Of a DNA stretch of 43,701 nt, positions 17,619-26,800 are shown one piece after another (position 1 is the first letter of the stretch; every line of letters begins with the position of its first letter). The stretch covers positions 1 to 43,701 of the forward strand of contig JAJTYZ010000108.1 in assembly GCA_021463515.1 (NCBI GenBank), read 5' to 3'. The stretch comes from Chthoniobacterales bacterium. Lineage in GTDB: Bacteria; Verrucomicrobiota; Verrucomicrobiia; Chthoniobacterales; JACTMZ01. A program made the position numbers and the translations under genes. The notes under the pieces are model-generated. The model was not told the origin of the DNA. It searched no databases and saw only the letters and a list, made by a program, of their open reading frames with translations.

Positions 17619-17726
17619 TTGCAATAAGAAATTCAGGAAAAAATTTTCCTTATTGTAATAAATTGATTTCAAGCAAATTGCAGCGAGTTCTTAGCTATTG
17701 TCATGCAAAAAAAACACGCCCTTGCA

Positions 17727-18896
17727 TTAACGCCCGGGCACCATTTCCAGCAAATACCCTTTGAGATAAGCCGACTCGGGGAGTCCAAGAATTACGGGGT
17801 GATCGGGGCGTTGAAAATAATGCGCACGAAGACGGGCGGTTTTCTTGGCATCAATCATGGCATCGCGAATGACATCAAGAAATAGGGCATCCGAGACATG
17901 ATGCGAGCAGCAAAAAGTGGCCAAGAGTCCGCCATTTTCGAGGATCTGTGCCGTACGGAGGTGGATTTCTTTATACCCGCGCAGAGCATCATTGAGTCGC
18001 GCACGATCACGGGTGAAGGAAGGTGGATCGAGAATAATGAGATCGTAGGAATCACCTCGCGACGCCGCCGCTTTGAGGTAATCAAAGACATTGGCTTCTT
18101 CGACATCGAGCAGCACGTTATTGCGCGTTGCATTCGACGTAATGGCGGCACACGCGTCGGCGGAAATATCCACCGCTGTCACATGCGACGCCCCTGCACG
18201 AGCGCAGGCGAGGGCAAAGCCACCTTGGTTACTAAAGCAATCGAGCACGCGGCGACCTGCCGCATGTTGAGCCACCAGCGCGTAGTTATCGCCTTGGTCC
18301 AAATAAAGGCCGGTCTTTTGTCCTCCGGGTAATTCAACACCAAATGTGACGCCCCCGAGCACCACTTCCCTTACTCCCGCCGCTTCTCCACGCAAAACGC
18401 CCGTGTACAATTCCAATCCCTCCGCTCGCCGCACCGAGGCATCATTACGTTCGATAAGGCAGCGCGGATGAAAAGTTTCCATCACTGCATCCGCAAGCAA
18501 TTCTTTACGCTGATCCATCGCCAGCGTGAGCGTTTGCAGCACGGCGCAATCGCCATAGCGGTCGAGAATCACCCCGGGTAATCCATCGCTTTCGCTCCAT
18601 ACTTCACGGCGGGCGGTGGATGAAATACCGAGTTTGTCGCGGCAGGCACTCGCAAGCGTGAGCCGTCGGCGAAAAAAATCGGCGTCTAAATCCTGACGTT
18701 GACGCGAGAAGCGGCGGCCTGGGATTTTGGAGCGACTGTTGAAAATCGCGCTGCCTAAAAACCGATCCCGCTGATCCTTGAGTCCGACAACATCCCCATC
18801 CTTCGGATGTCCTGTGACCTTGAGAACCTCATTGTCGTGAACCCAATCATGTCCATGAAAAAGACGCGCACGTGAACGAATGATAACATTACCCAT
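17727..18896 (-). CDS. Class I rRNA methyltransferase, RlmI-like (PUA domain + SAM methyltransferase)
   Basis: RlmI-type enzymes methylate C5 of a cytosine in 23S rRNA (m5C1962 in E. coli). The 389-residue product has an N-terminal PUA-like domain (about 1-70), a central EEHEE-like region (SESDGLPGVILDRYGD, 101-116), the SAM-binding motif VLDCFSNQGGFALACARAGA (217-236), and the catalytic DPPSF (290-294) and CCSHHV (329-334) elements. The architecture and length fit the family well; the exact target is inferred. It is a single minus-strand gene downstream of kamA, separated by a hairpin repeat. Confidence 0.9.
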   Translation of the reverse strand: MGNVIIRSRARLFHGHDWVHDNEVLKVTGHPKDGDVVGLKDQRDRFLGSAIFNSRSKIPGRRFSRQRQDLDADFFRRRLTLASACRDKLGISSTARREVWSESDGLPGVILDRYGDCAVLQTLTLAMDQRKELLADAVMETFHPRCLIERNDASVRRAEGLELYTGVLRGEAAGVREVVLGGVTFGVELPGGQKTGLYLDQGDNYALVAQHAAGRRVLDCFSNQGGFALACARAGASHVTAVDISADACAAITSNATRNNVLLDVEEANVFDYLKAAASRGDSYDLIILDPPSFTRDRARLNDALRGYKEIHLRTAQILENGGLLATFCCSHHVSDALFLDVIRDAMIDAKKTARLRAHYFQRPDHPVILGLPESAYLKGYLLEMVPGR

Positions 18897-18956
18897 AAAT
18901 GATAAACCTTAGTGTTTATGAAGGTTCAAACAAAGTGCTGCGCTTAAAAAATAAAG

Positions 18957-18985
18957 GGAACGGACAGGAATGTCCGTTCTACGTT
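18957..18985. repeat. GGAA-loop hairpin repeat, copy 1 (also a likely terminator of kamA)
   Basis: AACGGACA-GGAA-TGTCCGTT (18959-18978) is a perfect 8-bp stem with a GGAA loop, flanked by GGG before and CTACGT after. A second copy with a different but complementary stem lies at 23775-23794. On the minus strand the hairpin is followed by CCCTTTATTTTTT and lies 30 bp after the kamA stop, so it could also terminate kamA. Confidence 0.75.
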
Positions 18986-19008
18986 GGTGGCACGTTTTAC
19001 GTGGGGAA

Positions 19009-20193
19009 TTAATAATCCAATACAGCTTCGGGGCGGGCTGCGGTGGCCGAGGTGGTGGGTTTCCCAGGTTGTTCGGGATATTCGAAAACTTTCCCTTCGT
19101 AGTTGCGTAGAACGATTTTTTCTTTGTCGTGAAACAACACGTAACCCGGGCTCACGGGGACTTTGCCTCCACCACCCGGAGCATCAATGACGAACTGCGG
19201 CACGGCATAGCCGGTGGTGAATCCACGCAACGCCTCGATAATTTCGAGTCCCTTCGACACCGTCGTTCGCAGATGCGCGGATCCTCGCACTAAATCGCAT
19301 TGGTAAAGGTAATAAGGTCGTACACGGCAGCGGAGGAGTTTGTGAATGAGGGTGCGCATGGTTTCCACATCATCATTCACTCCCGCAAGCAACACGCTCT
19401 GGTTTCCCATGGGAATGCCCGCATCAGCCAGTCGTCCGAGTGCATCGCGAACTTCGGTGGTCAGCTCACGCGGATGATTGACGTGAATGCTCATCCACAG
19501 CGGATGAAACTCTCGTAACATGGCACACAGCTCGGGCGTGATTCGTTGAGGTAAAAAAATCGGTACACGTGATCCAATGCGAATAAACTCGATGTGTTTA
19601 ATGGCATGAACACGCGCTATGATTTTCCGTAGGCGTTCGTCGGAAAGCAGCAGCGCATCCCCTCCTGAAAACAACACATCGCGAACTTCGGTATGTTCCT
19701 CGAGGTAGGCATAAGCTGCTTCAAAATCCGTCTCCAACTCCTGCTCCCCCACCCCGCTCACCACGCGGCTTCGCGTGCAGTAACGGCAATAGCTTGCGCA
19801 ACGATCGGTGACGAGAAAAAGCACGCGATCGGGATAGCGATGCACCAACCCGGGCACGGGCATGTCGCCATCTTCGCCGCACGGATCCGCCATTTCTCCC
19901 GGACTTATCGTTGCCTCCCCCCCCTGCGGAATGACTTGGCGTCGGATGGGGCAATTCGGATCGTTGGGATCTATGAGATTAAAAAAATGCGGCGTAATGG
20001 AAAAAGCGAGTTTGTGCGCCGTGAGAAGTAATCCCTCACGTTCTTCCTGCGTGAGGGTGAGGAAGTTTTCCGCTTGCGAAAGAGTTTTGACGCTATGGCG
20101 AAGTTGCCAACGCCAGTCATTCCACTCCTCGGGCTTAGCTGAAGACCAATATCCGGGAGCATAGCTGCGAAAATCGTGGTCGGGATGTGTCAT
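19009..20193 (-). CDS. kamA: Lysine 2,3-aminomutase KamA family protein
   Basis: This is a radical-SAM, PLP-dependent enzyme that converts L-lysine to L-beta-lysine. The product of 394 residues has the radical-SAM cluster CASYCRYC (Cys132, 136, 139), the FSGGDALLL motif (175-183), the PLP-lysine region VSKGLEIIE (Lys314) and DAPGGGGKVPV (337-347). It retains the GVND and YQCD motifs typical of true lysine 2,3-aminomutase, whereas EpmB proteins differ in the latter, so free-lysine isomerisation is favoured. The ATG at 20193 is preceded by AGGAG; the longer frame to 20583 is a shadow of murA. It starts 13 nt after the murA stop and is probably in that operon. No partner such as an acetyltransferase (ablB) is visible. 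Confidence 0.92.
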   Translation of the reverse strand: MTHPDHDFRSYAPGYWSSAKPEEWNDWRWQLRHSVKTLSQAENFLTLTQEEREGLLLTAHKLAFSITPHFFNLIDPNDPNCPIRRQVIPQGGEATISPGEMADPCGEDGDMPVPGLVHRYPDRVLFLVTDRCASYCRYCTRSRVVSGVGEQELETDFEAAYAYLEEHTEVRDVLFSGGDALLLSDERLRKIIARVHAIKHIEFIRIGSRVPIFLPQRITPELCAMLREFHPLWMSIHVNHPRELTTEVRDALGRLADAGIPMGNQSVLLAGVNDDVETMRTLIHKLLRCRVRPYYLYQCDLVRGSAHLRTTVSKGLEIIEALRGFTTGYAVPQFVIDAPGGGGKVPVSPGYVLFHDKEKIVLRNYEGKVFEYPEQPGKPTTSATAARPEAVLDY

Positions 20194-20206
20194 GGTGAAA
20201 GGACTC

Positions 20207-21466
20207 CTAGGCTTTGACGCGCTCAATATGCGCACCGAGAAAATTGAATTTTTCATCAATGCGCTCGTAGCCGCGATCAATGTGATAGACGCGGTTGATT
20301 TCGGTAACTCCTTCTGCCGCGAGCCCCGCAAGCAGCAACGCGGCTGAAGCACGCAAATCGCTCGCCATAACGGGAGCACCACTAAGTCTGCCATTGCCCG
20401 TAATAAATGCCGTCGGTGCTTCAAGGCGAATTTGTGCGCCCATGCGCGAAAGCTCGGCAACGTGCATGAATCGTTGGGGAAAAACGTGATCTGTAATAAC
20501 GCTCTCCCCCGGCGTCCGTACAAGCAACGCACACATTTGTGCCTGCATGTCGGTGGGAAACCCGGGATAAGGCGTTGTTTCAAGATGCAAGGGCGATGAT
20601 TTTTCCCCGGGTGAAATGGTCACGGCATCCGTTTCCGTTTCGATCTGAAAACCAGCCGTCCGTAAAGGCGTGATCACGGACTCCAGATGATCAGGGCGAA
20701 GGCGGCGCACCGTGAGCTTTTCACCGGCAATTGCTCCGGCTACCAACATTGTCCCCGCTTCAATGCGGTCGGGAATGACCGTGTAATCGGCACCATGCAA
20801 TTCTTTGACACCTTCGATCATGAGATGCGACGTTCCTGCACCGTGAATTCGTGCGCCCATGGCCTTGAGAAAATTTGCGAGGTCCACCACTTCGGGTTCC
20901 TCAGCAGCACCGTGAATTTCCGTGACGCCCTCGGCTAAGACAGCAGCCATCATCACATTGTCTGTCCCCAACACGGTCGTGCCATGCGTGCCACACATAT
21001 TGACAGAGCCTCCACGCAAGCGCGTGGCAAAAACTTTGACATTGCCGCCGGTGACACGCACGGCCGCACCGAGAGCTTCAAATCCGAGAAGGTGAAGATC
21101 AATCGGGCGATCTCCGATAACACATCCTCCTGGCAAGGCCACGCACGCTTCGCGTTCACGTCCGAGAAGAGGGCCGAGGACGCAGACGGATGCCCGCATT
21201 TTCCGCACAAGATCATAGGAGGCTTCGGTACGAATTTTATCCGCACGAATACTTACCACGCCGCTCGCCCGTTCCACCTCGCAACCAAGATGGCTGAGAA
21301 TGGTGAGCATATAATGAATGTCGCTGAGATCGGGAACGCCTCGAATCACGCAGGTGTCACGCGTGAGAAGTGCCGCAGCAAGAATGGGCAAGGCAGAGTT
21401 CTTGGAGCCGCTGACGCGAATCGAGCCACGCAGCTTTCGTCCACCGTGAACAAGAATTTTATCCAT
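20207..21466 (-). CDS. murA: UDP-N-acetylglucosamine 1-carboxyvinyltransferase MurA
   Basis: MurA catalyses the first committed step of peptidoglycan synthesis by transferring enolpyruvate from PEP to UDP-GlcNAc. The 419-residue length is typical. SGSKNSALP (19-27) supplies Lys22 and Asn23, and PGGCVIGDRP (112-121) holds the catalytic Cys115, the residue alkylated by fosfomycin, so the protein is not of the Asp-type resistant class. The PFPTDMQAQ-like loop (here YPGFPTDMQAQ) is also present. Its start overlaps the prmC stop by 8 nt. Confidence 0.97.
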   Translation of the reverse strand: MDKILVHGGRKLRGSIRVSGSKNSALPILAAALLTRDTCVIRGVPDLSDIHYMLTILSHLGCEVERASGVVSIRADKIRTEASYDLVRKMRASVCVLGPLLGREREACVALPGGCVIGDRPIDLHLLGFEALGAAVRVTGGNVKVFATRLRGGSVNMCGTHGTTVLGTDNVMMAAVLAEGVTEIHGAAEEPEVVDLANFLKAMGARIHGAGTSHLMIEGVKELHGADYTVIPDRIEAGTMLVAGAIAGEKLTVRRLRPDHLESVITPLRTAGFQIETETDAVTISPGEKSSPLHLETTPYPGFPTDMQAQMCALLVRTPGESVITDHVFPQRFMHVAELSRMGAQIRLEAPTAFITGNGRLSGAPVMASDLRASAALLLAGLAAEGVTEINRVYHIDRGYERIDEKFNFLGAHIERVKA

Positions 21467-22319
21467 GAAAACCTACCGCAAAACGCGGCACACCTTGATA
21501 ATCCTTGCGGAGTGAAATGTCCCGAAATTTACGAGCTTCTAAAGCTTCTTTTATCGCTTCTGACTGCCCAAGTCCGATCTCCAGCAGCAACACACCATGA
21601 GGTGCGAGATGATTGGGGACCACTTCCACAAGGCGGCGAATAATGTCTAATCCTTCCTTTCCACCATCGAGTGCGGAAGGAGGATCATGTTGAACTTCCT
21701 GTGAAAGTTCGCTGATTTCGCGCGATGGAATGTAAGGCAAATTAGCAACAACAAGATCAAAGGAGCCACCCTCGGGTGGAAATAAATCGGCGGTAAAAAA
21801 TGAAAGCAGCTCCTCACATTCATGCCGTGCCGCATTTTCTTTCGCAAGCTCAAGGGCGTCGCAAGAAATATCCGTTGCCTGAATCGAGGCGTTGGGAAGT
21901 TCTAGGGCAAGAGTAAGAGCGATCACTCCGCTTCCTGTGCCGACATCGAGAATGGCGAGGGGCGTTTCTTGCGCTTTTGCCTTTGCAATTTCGAGAGCAA
22001 TTTCAACGAGCTGTTCGGTTTCGGGGCGAGGCACAAGGGCGCGTTGATCGCAAAGAAAAGTACGCCCGTAAAATTCCACCGTACCTAAAATGTGCTGCAA
22101 GGGCTCCCGTGCGGTGCGGCGTTTCACCAATTCACGCAAAGGCGCACGATCACTTTCGCCGAGAGGACGATCAAATTGCAAATAAAGCTCCATGCGTTTT
22201 AACCCCAACTGATGCGCAAGGAGATGCTCGGCGTTAAGGCGCGGATTTTCTATGTTACGAGCCGCAAGATAGGTTTCCGCACCACGCAAAACCTCAAGTA
22301 AAGAAAGCATGTCAGCCAT
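21459..22319 (-). CDS. prmC: Peptide chain release factor N5-glutamine methyltransferase PrmC
   Basis: PrmC methylates the Gln of the GGQ motif of release factors; its substrate gene prfA is directly upstream. The 286-residue product has the SAM-binding DVGTGSGVIAL (125-135), the TD ribose-binding acid (149-150), and the active-site motif NLPYI (193-197), a variant of the usual NPPY that also occurs in this family. An N-terminal helical domain (about 1-75) recognises the release factor. It starts 2 nt after the prfA stop; Met4 is an alternative start. Confidence 0.95.
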   Translation of the reverse strand: MADMLSLLEVLRGAETYLAARNIENPRLNAEHLLAHQLGLKRMELYLQFDRPLGESDRAPLRELVKRRTAREPLQHILGTVEFYGRTFLCDQRALVPRPETEQLVEIALEIAKAKAQETPLAILDVGTGSGVIALTLALELPNASIQATDISCDALELAKENAARHECEELLSFFTADLFPPEGGSFDLVVANLPYIPSREISELSQEVQHDPPSALDGGKEGLDIIRRLVEVVPNHLAPHGVLLLEIGLGQSEAIKEALEARKFRDISLRKDYQGVPRFAVGFHG

Positions 22320-22321
22320 GC

Positions 22322-23398
22322 TTAAACGAGGCCCGCTTCCGCTAAACGGTCTTCCATGTCGTGCTGTTGGAGCGCACTCATCATTTCTTCGAGGTCCCCT
22401 TCCACGAAACGATCCAGATTGTAAAGCGTGAGGCCAATGCGGTGATCAGTCACTCGGTTTTGTGGGTAATTATACGTACGAATTTTTTCCTCGCGCCCAG
22501 CCCGACCAATGAGACTGCGACGATGCGCGGAATATTTGGCCTCCTCTTCGTTTCGCTTGTCCTCCAACAATCGCGTGCGCAAAATTTCCAATGCCGCTGC
22601 TTTGTTTTTTTGCTGAGAACGTCCGTCCTGACATCGCACGATTTTTCCCGTGGGGATGTGAAGAATTTGCACTGCGGAGTCCGTAGTATTGACCCCCTGT
22701 CCTCCCGGTCCTCCAGAACGACAGACTTCAATGCGAAGATCCTGGGGGCGAAGCTCAATATCCACTTCCTGCGCTTCGGGCAAAACAGCCACCGTCGCCG
22801 TGGAGGTGTGAATGCGGCCCTGCGCCTCCGTGGCAGGAACGCGCTGAACACGATGAACCCCGCTCTCATACCGCAAACGACGAAAAACAGCGTCGCCGGA
22901 AACCTTGAAAACAACCTCCTTAAAACCACCTAGGCCGGAAGCATTGGAATCCACAGGCTCAATTTTCAGCCCGTGTTCCTCCGCATAACGTTGATACATC
23001 CGATAAAGGTCTGCCGCAAAAAGTGCCGCCTCATCACCGCCCGTGCCGGCGCGAATTTCCATAATCGCATTGCGTTCCTCGCTCTCATCCGGGGGTAAAA
23101 GTGCGAACTGAATCGTATCCTCCAGCTCCGCAAGCCGCGTCTCAATCACCGGAATTTCTGCGCTCGCCAGCTCCGCCATTTCGGGGTCAGAGCCCTCGGC
23201 AAGCTCCTGATTTTCGCGCAACTGCCCGCGCAGTTTTTTCATTTCATCGCTGGCATCCGTGATCTCTTTGAGCCGCGCATGTTCACGCATGATTTTACGG
23301 GCTTTGACGGGATCGGCAAATAAATCATTGGAGCCGATCAGCACATCCAACTCCGCCAAACGCTCGCGTTTTTTTTCGATGAGCGGGGCAAGTTCCAT
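22322..23398 (-). CDS. prfA: Peptide chain release factor 1
   Basis: RF1 terminates translation at UAA and UAG. The 358 residues match the family. PAT (188-190) is the codon-recognition tripeptide of RF1 and distinguishes it from the SPF of RF2; GGQ is at 232-234 in RSGGPGGQGVNTTDSAV. No programmed frameshift is present, as expected for RF1. I chose ATG 23398; an upstream TTG at 23416 adds only six residues. It lies between rpmE and prmC in the order rpmE-prfA-prmC-murA, an arrangement known in other bacteria. Confidence 0.97.
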   Translation of the reverse strand: MELAPLIEKKRERLAELDVLIGSNDLFADPVKARKIMREHARLKEITDASDEMKKLRGQLRENQELAEGSDPEMAELASAEIPVIETRLAELEDTIQFALLPPDESEERNAIMEIRAGTGGDEAALFAADLYRMYQRYAEEHGLKIEPVDSNASGLGGFKEVVFKVSGDAVFRRLRYESGVHRVQRVPATEAQGRIHTSTATVAVLPEAQEVDIELRPQDLRIEVCRSGGPGGQGVNTTDSAVQILHIPTGKIVRCQDGRSQQKNKAAALEILRTRLLEDKRNEEEAKYSAHRRSLIGRAGREEKIRTYNYPQNRVTDHRIGLTLYNLDRFVEGDLEEMMSALQQHDMEDRLAEAGLV

Positions 23399-23455
23399 AT
23401 ATAAAACGGCGTCCAAGCCGAAAGCGACGTGACCGCCGTGAAAAAGAAAAGCCGG

Positions 23456-23680
23456 TTAAGCTTTGGAAGCACGGGCGGCTTTCACCGAACCGTAGCGACG
23501 CGAGAATTTCTCCACGCGACCGGCTGTGTCCACAAACCTCTGTTCGCCGGTGAAAAAGGGATGGCACGCGGCACAAATGCCGATTTTGACATTTTTGCGG
23601 GTGGAGCGGGTGTGATAAACGGCACCGCAAGTACAGGTGATCGTTGTTTCGGTATAATCAGGATGCAAGCCGGCTTTCAT
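23456..23680 (-). CDS. rpmE: 50S ribosomal protein L31 (zinc-binding type)
   Basis: The 74-residue product starts MKAGLHPDY and has the Cys-rich motif CTCG (Cys16, Cys18) and [24 protein letters not shown], the signature of zinc-binding (C+) L31. The C-terminal KAARASKA tail is basic. It is the first gene of the minus-strand block and divergent from nifJ; the 168-bp gap holds the second GGAA-loop hairpin. Confidence 0.96.
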   Translation of the reverse strand: MKAGLHPDYTETTITCTCGAVYHTRSTRKNVKIGICAACHPFFTGEQRFVDTAGRVEKFSRRYGSVKAARASKA

Positions 23681-23772
23681 GAAAAAAATGGAGCCGGATA
23701 TTATTCGCGAAATTTACCGAATGCAAGGAAAAGTTCTATGCGGCGTTTGAAAAAAATTGAAAATCGGATTCG

Positions 23773-23800
23773 GGAACGGGTTGGAAAACCCGTTCTACGT
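23773..23800. repeat. GGAA-loop hairpin repeat, copy 2
   Basis: AACGGGTT-GGAA-AACCCGTT (23775-23794) is a perfect 8-bp stem with a GGAA loop, again preceded by GGG and followed by CTACGT. Compared with the copy at 18959, the inner three stem positions differ on both arms yet still pair. It lies in the divergent rpmE-nifJ region and lacks a T-run, so here it is not a terminator. Confidence 0.75.
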
Positions 23801-23848
23801 GGAGACAAGAATCATTGACCCACCTCTACCGATGTATTAGCGTAGCTA

Positions 23849-26800
23849 ATGATGAAATCCTCCGCATTGAAGGCCACTCTGGATGCTAATGAAGCGGTGG
23901 CAGCTGTGGCTTATGCTCTCACGGAAACGCTCGCGATTTATCCCATTACGCCGTCATCACCGATGGCGGAGTTTTGTGATGAATGGTCGGCTAAAAATTT
24001 GCGAAATCTCTGGGGATCGGTGCCGCGCATGGTGGAAATGCAGAGCGAGGGCGGTGCGGCAGGTGCCCTCCATGGAATGCTTCAAGCGGGAACGATGTCC
24101 ACGAGCTTCACAGCTTCGCAAGGGCTGCTCCTCATGATTCCCAATCTCTACAAAATCACTGGTGAGCTATTGCCCTTTGTTCTGCATGTCACGGCACGCA
24201 CCTTGGCGACACACGCCTTGTCCATTTTTGGCGATCACTCCGATGTGATGGCGTGCCGTCAAATTGGGATGGCCATGCTGGCTTCAGCTTCCGTGCAAGA
24301 AGCGCAAGATATGGCGGCTATTGCCCATGCGGCAACACTACGCACCCGTGTGCCATTTATGCACTTTTTTGACGGCTTTCGTACGTCGCATGAAGTTGGA
24401 AAAATTGATCTTATCGGACACGACATTCTGCGTGCATTAGTAAAGGAGGAAGATGTGGCAGCATTTCGTGAACGTGCGCTCACGCCGGATGCGCCGATTT
24501 TGCGTGGCTCTGCTCAAAATCCTGACACTTTTTTTCAAGCGCGGGAGGCGTGCAATCCGTTTTACTCGCTTGTTCCTGGGGCGGTTGAACAATTGCTCGA
24601 AGCGTTTGCACAACTCACCGGGCGCCATTACAGGCTTTTCGATTACGAGGGTGATCCTCAGGCGGAGCAGGTGATTATCGTGATTGGCTCAGGCGCGGAA
24701 ACAGCCACGGAATGTTCTGCATGGCTCAATGCTCATGGCAAAAAAACGGGGATTCTTAAAGTGCGACTTTTTCGTCCGTGGTCCCTACAACACTTCATAG
24801 CAGCCCTTCCGGAGACCGTTCGCGCCATCGCGGTTTTGGATCGCACAAAAGAACCCGGAGCACTCGGCGAGCCGCTTTATCAAGATGTCGTAACATCCCT
24901 CGCCGAAGCGCGAACACTTGGATTATTGCCGAGGAGTTGTAATCCCGTGGTGGTCGGCGGACGTTTTGGGCTTTCCTCGAAAGAGTTTACTCCGGCCATG
25001 GCGAAGGCCGTTTTTGAAGAACTCGAAACGGGGGCACCGCGCAATCATTTTACCATCGGCATTATGGACGACGTAAGCGGCACGTCGCTTGATTGGAATC
25101 GCAATTGGGACATTGAACCGAACGATGTCACGCGAGCAGTATTCTTTGGGCTTGGGTCGGACGGCACTGTCGGCGCCAATAAAAACACGATCAAAATTAT
25201 CGGAGAAGAAACGGATAATTTTGCACAAGGCTATTTCGTCTATGACTCAAAAAAAGCGGGAGCGGTCACCATTTCGCATCTGCGCTTTGGACCGCGCCAG
25301 ATCCGCAGCACCTATCTAGTGAGCCATGCCAATTTTATCGGCGTTCATCAATGGGAATTTTTTGATCGCCTCGATATTCTGGATGTTGCCGCACAAGGTG
25401 CCGTGGTGCTGATCAATTCGGTGCATGGCTTCAAGAGCCTTTGGAACGCCCTCCCCGTGGAGGCACAGCAAACCATCGTCGAACGTCAGCTGCGCGTCTT
25501 CGTTATTGACGGCTACAAAGTCGCCCGTGAAACCGGCATGGGCGCACGGGTCAACACGATCATGCAAACCTGCTTCTTCGCAATTTCCGGCGTCCTTCCC
25601 CGCGAAGAAGCTATCGCTCACATTAAAAAAGCCATTGAAAAAACCTACGCCCGCAAAGGACCGGAGGTCGTCGAGAAAAATTTTGCAGCGGTAGATGCTA
25701 CACTCGCCGCCTTGCACGAGGTGACTGTGCCAATATCAGCCGATGGTCTGCGGCATCGTCCACCGCCTATTCCCGAGGAGGCACCGGAATTTGTAAAGCG
25801 TATTACCGGCGTGATGCTCGCAGGTCAGGGCGACTTGTTGCCGGTGAGCGCGTTTCCTGTGGATGGAAGTTGGCCGATGGGAACGACACAATGGGAGAAG
25901 CGAAACATTGCTCAGGAAATTCCTATCTGGGATGAAAAACTCTGCATTCAATGCAACAAATGCGTACTCGTCTGCCCACACGCCGCCATTCGCGCTCGGT
26001 ATTATGAAACGGATGTGCTTGCATCCGCTCCCGCAACCTTCAAAAGCGTGGCCTTCCGATCTCCCACACTCAAAGGCTTTAAATACACCGTGCAAGTGGC
26101 ACCGGAAGATTGCACGGGTTGCACCTTATGCGTTCAAGTTTGCCCGGCGAAGGACAAATCCAATCCTCGCCACAAAGCACTCGATATGGCACCCCAGTTG
26201 CCTTTACGCGATGCGGAACGCGTCAATTACCGCTTCTTCCTTGATTTGCCCGAACCCGATCGCAAATTGATAAAGGCGGAAGTTAAAGCCACGCAATTTT
26301 ACCAACCGCTCATCGAATATTCGGGTGCCTGTGCAGGATGCGGAGAAACACCTTACCTTAAGTTGCTCACGCAGTTGTTTGGAGATCGTCTGTTTATCGC
26401 CAACGCCACGGGATGTTCCTCCATTTACGGCGGCAATCTCCCGACCACACCTTATACCACCAATCGCGACGGGCGCGGGCCGGCGTGGTCCAACTCCTTA
26501 TTTGAGGACAACGCGGAATACGGCCTTGGGCTTCGTGTGGCGGTGGATAAACACCACGAAAGTGCCGTGGAATTACTCCAACTTCTCGCACCTCAAGTCG
26601 GCGAAGTTTTGGTGACGGAACTTCTCGGCGGTTACGCAGGTGATGAAGCAACATTAGAAGCTCAGCGAGCGCGGGTGATGATGCTTCGGGAAAAATTGCG
26701 CGACGTTCAAGACATCTCTGCACGACGACTGGAACTCATCGCCGATTATCTTGTCAAAAAATCCGTGTGGATCGTCGGCGGCGACGGCTGGGCGTATGAC

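Noticed and set aside
22361-22933. A 190-codon plus-strand frame.
   Set aside because: It is antisense to prfA, which has PAT and GGQ motifs at the expected positions.
23815-23848. TTGACC upstream of nifJ as a -35 box.
   Set aside because: No -10 element lies at 16-18 bp; nearby TATTAG and TAGCGT are poorly spaced or poorly matched.
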